DNA of 8,672 nucleotides from Methanobacteriota archaeon (GTDB lineage Archaea > Thermoplasmatota > Poseidoniia > Poseidoniales > Poseidoniaceae). This document shows positions 1 to 6,500 of this stretch, piece by piece. A program made the position numbers and the translations under genes. The DNA lies in the NCBI GenBank assembly GCA_018645535.1, contig JABGWN010000258.1, forward strand, positions 1 through 8,672, given 5' to 3'. The notes beneath the pieces are model-generated. The model was not told the origin of the DNA, searched no databases, and was given only the letters and a program-made list of their open reading frames with translations. Position 1 is the first letter of the stretch; each line of letters starts with the position of its first letter.

Positions 1-171
1 ATATCCTGCCACTACGCAGATAAAAAGTACGACTACTCCTAATACAGCCCTCCATCTATAGAGATTTGGTTGTTGCTCTTTCATCTTCTGAAGGTTTTTC
101 TGACCATCCATAAGGTGGAGTTCTGATGGTTTCGGTAATTGAATATCAGAAGGCTTTGGTAGATTCCTCAT
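1..171 (-). CDS. N-terminus of a single-pass membrane protein, truncated by the window edge
   Basis: An open frame of 57 codons runs from an ATG at 171 off the left edge with no stop. The first 40 or so residues are polar and rich in Pro, Lys and Gln. They hold a tandem eight-residue duplication (LPKPSDIQ then LPKPSELH). A hydrophobic stretch (AVLGVVVLFICVVAGY) follows a Trp/Arg pair, which suggests a cytoplasmic N-terminus followed by a membrane helix. The start lies 6 nt after the stop of the receiver-domain gene, with GAGGAG placed 9 nt before the ATG, so the two genes are probably co-transcribed and translated together. The second Met at codon 21 is a less likely start because it lacks this site. 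I do not recognise the family; the bulk of the protein lies outside the window. Being a real gene is well supported by position, ribosome site and the helix; the function is unknown. Confidence 0.68.
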   Translation of the reverse strand, partial: MRNLPKPSDIQLPKPSELHLMDGQKNLQKMKEQQPNLYRWRAVLGVVVLFICVVAGY

Positions 172-177
172 TCTAAT

Positions 178-1203
178 CTACTCCTCTTCGGATTCTGGAA
201 GCGATGATAGAACATCGCCAAGCATTTCAGTTGCGTCTTCAATTCGAGTCATGAGGGTTGTATCAGAGACAGCCCCTGGACGGCCTAAATCCCACATCAA
301 TTCATGGACCATTTCGGTTGTTAAGCGAGTCATATTCAGAACCTGTGGATCGATACGATCGAGCCCATCATGAGGAAGAATTGCAACTTTTTCCGGTGTT
401 TCATCAAGGATATCATCCATTACAGCTTCAATCTCAGAAGCAATATTGTCCGCTTGAGTCTCAAGGATAGATTCTACTCCACCAGTTGTAATTGATTGCG
501 ATTGGTCACTGAGGTCGCCTAGTGCTTTTTTCTTTTTCAGTTCTTCAAATGAAGGACCTGCTCCTGGTTGTCCACCTTCACCATCTTGAATCAAACGATT
601 TAGAGCAATTCGCAGAATGTTGGAAAGGTCGGCGGCCTCTAGACCAGTATCAACTTCCATTCCATCCTCACCCATCTGAGTTAGAATTTCATTGATGAAC
701 GACTCATTGATTCGATCAGGCCCTACAAGGCCTTTGAGCATTGGAAGAGCCCAACCGCCTCCGCCAGCCATCATTCCAACATCGAATGAACCTCCACCGC
801 CTCCGACATCGACATCTGCAGGTGGTGGGACGAATTGTTTGCGAGCGTGTTTCCACAACTGCTCGATCAATTTGCTCATATCGACAGGTTTTGCAATGAC
901 TTCATGGACCCCTGCTTTAGCAGCAGTAAGCAAAAACTCACTTGAGTTGCTTCTCGACAACATGACGATTCGACACTTGAAGGAAAACTCAGGATCGCCC
1001 ATTAATCGTTGAGATGCGTCAATTGCATCTCCTGAACTCCAATCTCCTTCGAGTAAGACAATCTCAGGCATTACTGCCAGAGCAGTCCCTTCTGCTTGGC
1101 GTAGTGTACCGGCTCGCGTAACATCGAAGCCTTCTCGCTCGAGCGTGGATGCAAGGAGGGTCCTACGACCCTGATTCTCATCCGCAACAATGACTTTTGC
1201 CAT
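178..1203 (-). CDS. Receiver-domain protein with Glu at the phospho-acceptor site and an unknown C-terminal region
   Basis: The protein has 341 residues. Residues 1-122 form a CheY-like receiver: the acidic pair is D8/E9, the conserved Ser/Thr is S83 (in VMLSRS), and the Lys-Pro is K105/P106 (in VIAKPVD). The phospho-acceptor position in PEIVLLEGDW is E52 instead of Asp, so canonical phosphorylation is unlikely. A Pro/Gly-rich linker follows, with runs of five and four Gly near residues 134-150. The remaining 190 residues are acidic and helical-looking, with a KKKK patch near 225 and an acidic end (PESEEE). No HTH, GGDEF, kinase or other output domain can be recognised. I chose the ATG at 1203, which begins directly with the receiver strand (MAKVIVADEN); a TTG at 1212 would add only three residues. 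Neither start has a good Shine-Dalgarno site. The role is probably protein-protein signalling, perhaps with the membrane protein encoded 6 nt downstream; that is inference. Confidence 0.87.
   Translation of the reverse strand: MAKVIVADENQGRRTLLASTLEREGFDVTRAGTLRQAEGTALAVMPEIVLLEGDWSSGDAIDASQRLMGDPEFSFKCRIVMLSRSNSSEFLLTAAKAGVHEVIAKPVDMSKLIEQLWKHARKQFVPPPADVDVGGGGGSFDVGMMAGGGGWALPMLKGLVGPDRINESFINEILTQMGEDGMEVDTGLEAADLSNILRIALNRLIQDGEGGQPGAGPSFEELKKKKALGDLSDQSQSITTGGVESILETQADNIASEIEAVMDDILDETPEKVAILPHDGLDRIDPQVLNMTRLTTEMVHELMWDLGRPGAVSDTTLMTRIEDATEMLGDVLSSLPESEEE
181..186 (-). promoter_or_regulatory. Shine-Dalgarno site for the left-edge membrane protein
   Basis: On the minus strand GAGGAG lies inside the last codons of the receiver-domain gene, 9 nt before the ATG at 171. 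It is one of the clearest ribosome sites in the window. It supports the ATG at 171 as start and suggests translational coupling to the gene before it. Confidence 0.55.
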
Positions 1204-1253
1204 GATGACCAACGAGGAACGAGAGGTTACGCTCTTTGAACCTCACCCTTGAT

Positions 1254-2408
1254 TTAGCCTCTTATGACATCTTCTGGGGCAATTTGGCTCCATGCCATAA
1301 TGCCTCCATCTAAATTGTAAAGACGATCCGCATCAATTCCGGCTTGAGTCAAAATCATAATTGCCATTTGTGATCGCATACCACTGCGACAGATGACTAC
1401 GATGTCTCCTTGTTCTGGAACTTCTGATGAATGAGATGCTATGACATCATGAACTGCATGAAGATCAAAACTATTCAATCGAATTTGGTCGAGTTCTTCA
1501 GCACTGCGTACATCGATAATGAATGGTTTCCATCCTTCTGCTTGTTTTGCCTTTACTGAAGCCACATCAATTGATTGCATCATACCCTTTCCATTTGGAG
1601 ACCCTTCATCAATCTGTTTGTTTGACGGCATGCAATACAGTGGATCATCAAAGAGTTGTTGAACAACGGATAAATCCTGTATTTTCTGTCGTGTTTCTAA
1701 AGCATCAAAACGAAGCATTCGAGTCGACATTTCAAGTGCATCGTACAAGAGTAATGAACCAATCAACTTGGTTTCTAATCCGAGAATTAGTTTGATGACT
1801 TCTGTTGCTTGAATACCACCAACAACACCAGGCAATACACCAAACACTCCAGCATCTGCACAATTTTGTAAAGCACCCGCGGGTGGTGCTTCGGGGAAAA
1901 GGTCTCGATAACAACGCGATTGCTCAGTCGAGAAGACGGAAACTTGGCCCTCAAAACGATGAATAGAACCGTATATCCATGGAATAGAAAGCAAATGGCA
2001 AGCATCATCGATAAGGTATCGTGTTGGGATATTATCAGTTCCATCGACAACAACATCCCATCCTTGCAACACATCAAGAGCATTTTCTGGATTAAGGCGT
2101 TGAGGATAGAGTTCAATCTCGATATTAGGATCTAGTGCGAGTAATCTCGCCTTTGCTGAATCCACTTTCTTCGAACCGACATCTTCTGTTCGGTGGATAA
2201 TTTGACGTTGAAGGTTTGAAACGTCAACAACATCATCATCGACAATACCGATTGTACCAATGCCTGCTGCTGCAAGATAGAGAAGCACTGGGCTTCCCAA
2301 ACCACCTGCTCCGATGACAAGGACCCGTGCTGCAGCTAATTTCTCTTGACCTTCATAGCCAACATTCGGAAGAACGAGATGTCGGGCATGACGTTCCATA
2401 TCGACCAT
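1254..2408 (-). CDS. E1-like adenylyltransferase (MoeB/ThiF/UBA4 family) fused to a C-terminal rhodanese domain
   Basis: The 384-residue protein has the usual size for the MoeZ/MOCS3-type fusion. Enzymes of this family adenylate the C-terminal Gly of a ubiquitin-like sulfur carrier (MoaD, ThiS or SAMP type) and then pass sulfur to it, for molybdopterin synthesis, thiamine synthesis or tRNA thiolation. Visible E1 elements are the nucleotide loop GAGGLG (33-38), VDDD (56-59), NLQRQ (65-69), DGTDN (122-126) and the family Cys C183 in NCADAGV. The rhodanese domain begins near 279, with IDVRS at 298-302 and the active loop CRSGMRS (340-346, C340 catalytic). The usual zinc site of two CxxC pairs is reduced to CYRD (166-169) and CMPS (259-262). 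The ATG at 2408 leaves 40 nt after trxB; an ATG at 2399 is also possible, and the longer frame into trxB looks non-coding. The exact carrier substrate cannot be told from the sequence. Confidence 0.93.
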   Translation of the reverse strand: MVDMERHARHLVLPNVGYEGQEKLAAARVLVIGAGGLGSPVLLYLAAAGIGTIGIVDDDVVDVSNLQRQIIHRTEDVGSKKVDSAKARLLALDPNIEIELYPQRLNPENALDVLQGWDVVVDGTDNIPTRYLIDDACHLLSIPWIYGSIHRFEGQVSVFSTEQSRCYRDLFPEAPPAGALQNCADAGVFGVLPGVVGGIQATEVIKLILGLETKLIGSLLLYDALEMSTRMLRFDALETRQKIQDLSVVQQLFDDPLYCMPSNKQIDEGSPNGKGMMQSIDVASVKAKQAEGWKPFIIDVRSAEELDQIRLNSFDLHAVHDVIASHSSEVPEQGDIVVICRSGMRSQMAIMILTQAGIDADRLYNLDGGIMAWSQIAPEDVIRG

Positions 2409-2448
2409 GGACAGCCCATGGGTACGTCTGTCAAATAGACATCGTTGT

Positions 2449-3378
2449 TCAATGGACGTTCTCTTCGAGCCACTTCTCAGCGTCCATGGCTGCTTGACAA
2501 CCCATACCCGCTGCTGTAATCGCTTGCTTGTATCTGGTATCAACAACATCACCTGCTGCAAAGACTCCAGGAACGTTTGTCATGGTATGTTCGTGGTGAA
2601 CAATGTAGCCTTCGTCATCAGTAACCACTTGACCACCAAGGAATTCTGTTATCGGAGTGTGACCTATTGCAATGAAAGCGCCTGTGACTGCAATCTCTTC
2701 AGTGGAACCATCTCTTGGATCTTCAAGAACGGCCCCTATAAGTCCTTTTTCGTCACTGAGGAATTCCTTCACTTGCCGGAATGTTTTGATCTCAATCTTT
2801 GGATGTTTTGCTACTCGCTCATACATGATGGTTGAGGCTCGGAAGACGTCTCTTCGGTGAACTAAGGTAACCTTTGAAGCAAATCGCGTAAGGAACGTTG
2901 CTTCCTCACATGCAGAGTCGCCTCCACCAATGACCATGACCTCCTCATCTCGGAAGAATGCCCCATCACAAGTAGCACATGTAGAGATGCCACGACCTTT
3001 CTGTTCTGCTTCACCAGGGGCGTCAAGCCAAATAGATTCAGCACCTGTGGAGACAATGATTGAATGGGTAAGGAATTCTTCTCCTTCTACAGTGACCTTG
3101 TATGGGCGTGATGATAAATCAACACTTCCTACATTTTTATCCTGAACTTTGAGTCCAAAGCGTTCAGCTTGCTCTCGAAGTTGCATCATCATCTCAGGAC
3201 CTCCAATACCTTCAGGATAGCCAGGGAAGTTCTCGATATCACTGGTTAGCATAAGTTGCCCACCGGACATATATCCAGCGAACATGAGAGGATCAAGCAT
3301 GGCTCTTGCAGCGTACAATCCAGCAGTATATCCAGCAGGGCCGGACCCGATTATGATGAGGTTGTGGACTTCAGACAT
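2449..3378 (-). CDS. trxB: Thioredoxin reductase (low-molecular-weight, FAD-dependent)
   Basis: This 309-residue cytosolic flavoenzyme is expected to reduce thioredoxin-like proteins with NAD(P)H; the length is typical of the bacterial/archaeal class. The FAD-binding loop is GSGPAG (11-16), followed by the SGGQL segment (38-42) and ENFPG (49-53). The redox-active disulfide is C134/C137 in CATCDG. The second nucleotide-binding motif GGGDSA is at 151-156, with HRR at 174-176. That HRR favours NADPH, although archaeal members vary in cofactor. The closing FAD motif GVFAAGDV is near the C-terminus. All key residues are present. I chose the ATG giving MSEVHNL because it sits immediately before the first Rossmann strand; the longer frame begins with TTG and adds an uncharacteristic 20 residues. 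It is the first gene of the leftward set and is divergent from the giant surface-protein gene. No thioredoxin gene is in the window. Confidence 0.97.
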   Translation of the reverse strand: MSEVHNLIIIGSGPAGYTAGLYAARAMLDPLMFAGYMSGGQLMLTSDIENFPGYPEGIGGPEMMMQLREQAERFGLKVQDKNVGSVDLSSRPYKVTVEGEEFLTHSIIVSTGAESIWLDAPGEAEQKGRGISTCATCDGAFFRDEEVMVIGGGDSACEEATFLTRFASKVTLVHRRDVFRASTIMYERVAKHPKIEIKTFRQVKEFLSDEKGLIGAVLEDPRDGSTEEIAVTGAFIAIGHTPITEFLGGQVVTDDEGYIVHHEHTMTNVPGVFAAGDVVDTRYKQAITAAGMGCQAAMDAEKWLEENVH

Positions 3379-3487
3379 TTGACTCACTTTCCGACCAACA
3401 CCCCGACAGACTTGAACATTATCCCTCTCATACCTCAACTAAAGCGTCGGCTAAACGCATATGTACTCGTTTGTGTTACTTCCCGCT
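3379..3487. promoter_or_regulatory. Divergent intergenic region between trxB and the surface-protein gene
   Basis: This 109-nt stretch separates two genes read away from each other, so it should hold both promoters. The best TATA-like element for the rightward gene is the AT-rich GCATATGTA around 3457-3465, preceded by a purine-rich TAAACG that could act as a BRE. Its centre is about 26 nt before the ATG at 3488, the spacing expected for a leaderless archaeal transcript. No good Shine-Dalgarno lies before either rightward start. For trxB only a weak AAGTGAG is seen near its ATG. The assignment is by spacing and is tentative. Confidence 0.4.
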
Positions 3488-3562
3488 ATGAGAGGGCGAA
3501 TAGCAACCGCTTCCATTGCGATGTGCCTTTTGTTTGTCCTCTGTTCGTATTCCTCTACAATC
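3488..3562 (+). other. Signal peptide of the giant surface protein
   Basis: The first 25 residues read as a charged start (MRGR), a hydrophobic core including AMCLLFVLC, and then a Ser/Asn-rich stretch. The Cys residues are not in a proper lipobox because the residue before the Cys is Leu, so a lipoprotein is unlikely. The exact cleavage site cannot be fixed by eye, and an uncleaved N-terminal anchor remains possible. Confidence 0.6.
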
Positions 3563-6500
3563 TCAAATAGTAATCAATGGGAGGAATCCAAAGCCCAAGC
3601 AACCTCTGGACGTTCAGTTCATTACGGAGAGTGGGTTATTCACAGGCAAATAGGATACGATGACAGTTGTGAAGACTCCTATTCTGTCCCAGAATATTTG
3701 ATAGTAGAAACCAGTTCTGAAAATATGCTAGCCACATATTCATCAGGTTGTGAGGGAGAATATGGAGACGTAGAAGTCTTTGACGTGCAAGATTTGTCCC
3801 TAATTGTCAGTTTGAATAACGAATTTGATCTCCGAGAAGTGGAATTTTCACCAGACGGCCAATATCTTGCAATTCGCTCTCCAGATTCATTCAAACTGTT
3901 TGACACCTCTGATTGGTCTGAAATCGTAAGCGAAAGTCGAAACACAGGCGATGGTTTCTTGTTCAGCGATTTAGCTTGGTCGGGAGATAGCGAGAGGTTA
4001 ATTGTCGCAACTGGAAATAACGGCGGCAACATGTATGAAGCGCCAAATTGGGAGGAAGTCGAGGGAACTTCGTCTACGGGAACCGGGGTAGCACACCATC
4101 CAACAGAAGACAAAATTTGGTATGTTGGAAGCGATGGTTCAGGAAATGTCTACGAATACCAAGATGTCCCGCTCGCTGGAAAACGCTGGGTGATGACTCG
4201 ATCATTCACAGTTCAAGGCTCCACTTTTGGACTAACAGTTTCTCCCGACGGGGATGCTCTTCTCACAACAGATGGGGACCTTATCTCCATTTATTCAACA
4301 TCGGATTACACCCCGGTTGATACCATATATAATGCGCAAGGGAAGCCTAAATTCTCGTACGATGGGTCAGCCTTTTTATCAAATTACGATTATAGGGATA
4401 GCCTCGCTCTTATTTCTGTCCAGAATTGGAATCTTGAAGAGGTAATCGAACCATTTTATTCCTACAATTCAAAGATTGAGGGAAGTTTTTCATCCAATGA
4501 TTCTGAAATCTTTGCGCTCTTTGCAGATTATTATGACGGCACGACTCTAATTGGATTCATGCCAGATAGCGATGGTGATGGGATAGATGATTCCTTAGAT
4601 CAATGCCCCACAACTCCTTCAAATGAGGAGCCAAATACTGCAGGTTGCTCATCGAGTCAACGCGACACGGACAACGATGGAGTAAACGACAAAGACGATG
4701 ATTGTCCAAGAACACAAGCACTACAATCTGTGAGTAATGAAGGATGTTCAGTATCCCAGTTAACGGATTCAGATGGAGACAAAGTGTCTGACTCAGAGGA
4801 TTTGTGTCCAAATTCAAAGAATCAATCTACGCCCGACAGAAACGGGTGCACTCCTTCTCAGCGGGATACCGATGGAGATGGATTCAATGATGAAATAGAC
4901 CAATGCCCATTATTTGTAAGTGAGGCATGCCCAGAAGTTATTATTTGGCAGCCTCAAGGAGAACAAGTTAACGGAACGGAATCGTTATCGTATTTTGAGT
5001 ATTCACCAGACGGACAATATATTGCAGCATTTATTGAAAATGAATACCGAGAGATAAAAATTTTGAATGAAGATTTTACCCCTCATGACTCCATCATATT
5101 CAACAGTGATGAACGAATTATCGATTTAGAGTGGATGCCAGATAGCAGTAAACTTTTGTTGGGAATCAAGGAAAGTGGTTCCGATGAATCAAAATGTAAA
5201 TCTCAATATTGGAATGTCCAAAGCAAACAGCTCGGCGCAAAGCACACGATTCTCGAAGACTGTGATTCTCTTTATCGAGATAGTATGACATTTTCACCAA
5301 ATGGTTCTGCATTTGTCGTCGCAACAAACACCTACGGCGCTGGGTATTCGATGATAATGATGGATTCAGCATCAATGTCTCGACTAATGTACGAGGTTGA
5401 TTTTCGAACGATACGTTTTGATTTTACTCTTGATGGGAAATGGTTAATCGGAGCAGAGGGAGGGCAAATTGTTATTTGGGATGCAACAACGTATGAATTT
5501 GTTGAAGCAGAAAGCGTTAGAGATTCTTACACACTTCAAATAACTCCTGACGGCGGGCATTTTACAGTATATGATGACGAAATCATATCTATTTACGAAC
5601 TTTCAACTTTTGAAATGGTTACATCTATCAAAGTGACTGAAAATTTCTCTGAAATTTCGGACATCACTTTCTCGCGCTCAGGAAAGATTGCATATGTTAC
5701 TATTCGACTTGATTATTGTTATTCTTGGGAAGAAGACTGCGAAACAGACAAACGAGTAACAAGCGTTGTTCAATCCTATTTGTTTGAAACCAGCAACCTT
5801 ACCATCCTAAAAGAAAGTGAACCCATTAAGTCAGGTTCCACCCTTGACCCAATCTTCCATCCTTTGGAAGAAAAGATGCATACGAAGTCAAAGACAAATG
5901 GAAATTTTGTTTCTTGGGAAAAAGATTCTGATGGCGATGGATTTCTCGACATCGTCGATTTATGCCCAGATACTCCGATTGAGTCATCCGTAAATGAGGA
6001 AGGATGTGGAGGAGAACAACTGGATGATGATAATGACGGAATTGCGAACCAATTAGATCTGTGTCCAAACACAGCCGCAGGAGTACCTGCCGATGAAAAC
6101 GGATGCAGTGTCCAGCAAGTGGACAGTGATTATGATGGCATCTGTAATGAAAATTCTCCAAGCAGTGGACCTGATAATTGCTCTGGGAAAGATCAGTGTC
6201 CTGATTCAGCAACTGGAGTGAGCATTGACCAAGATGGATGCAGTTGGGTTCAACAAGATACTGATGGTGACGGTGTTTCGAATGGAGATGACTTGTGCGA
6301 CTACACTGAAATTATTGGAGACGCTGATGAAAACGGATGTGATCGAAAACAACGAGATTCGGATGGGGATTCAATAAATGATTACGACGACAATTGCTCA
6401 TCCACATCAAACGGTGATCTAACCGATGAAGCAGGTTGTTCGGATATACAAGTTGATTCCGACAATGACGCCATATGCAATAGAGGTGCACAATCATCAG

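Noticed and set aside
692..1012. Plus-strand frame of 106 codons with a Pro run
   Set aside because: The Pro run is the antisense reading of the Gly-rich linker of the receiver protein, so it is a shadow.
2409..2561. N-terminal extension of the E1 protein overlapping trxB
   Set aside because: The extra residues show no family similarity and would overlap the end of trxB by over 100 nt. The Met just before ERHARHLVLP fits the family start.
2407..2835. Plus-strand frame of 142 codons rich in Cys
   Set aside because: It lies antisense to trxB and the start of the E1 gene, both of which have full family motifs. It has no domain pattern and no ribosome site.
3379..3438. N-terminal extension of thioredoxin reductase from a TTG
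   Set aside because: It adds 20 polar residues absent from this family, while MSEVHNL begins right at the FAD-binding strand.
5826..6212. Minus-strand frames opposite the TSP3 block
   Set aside because: The GAT-rich repeat codons leave the opposite strand free of stops and yield His/Ser-rich nonsense proteins.
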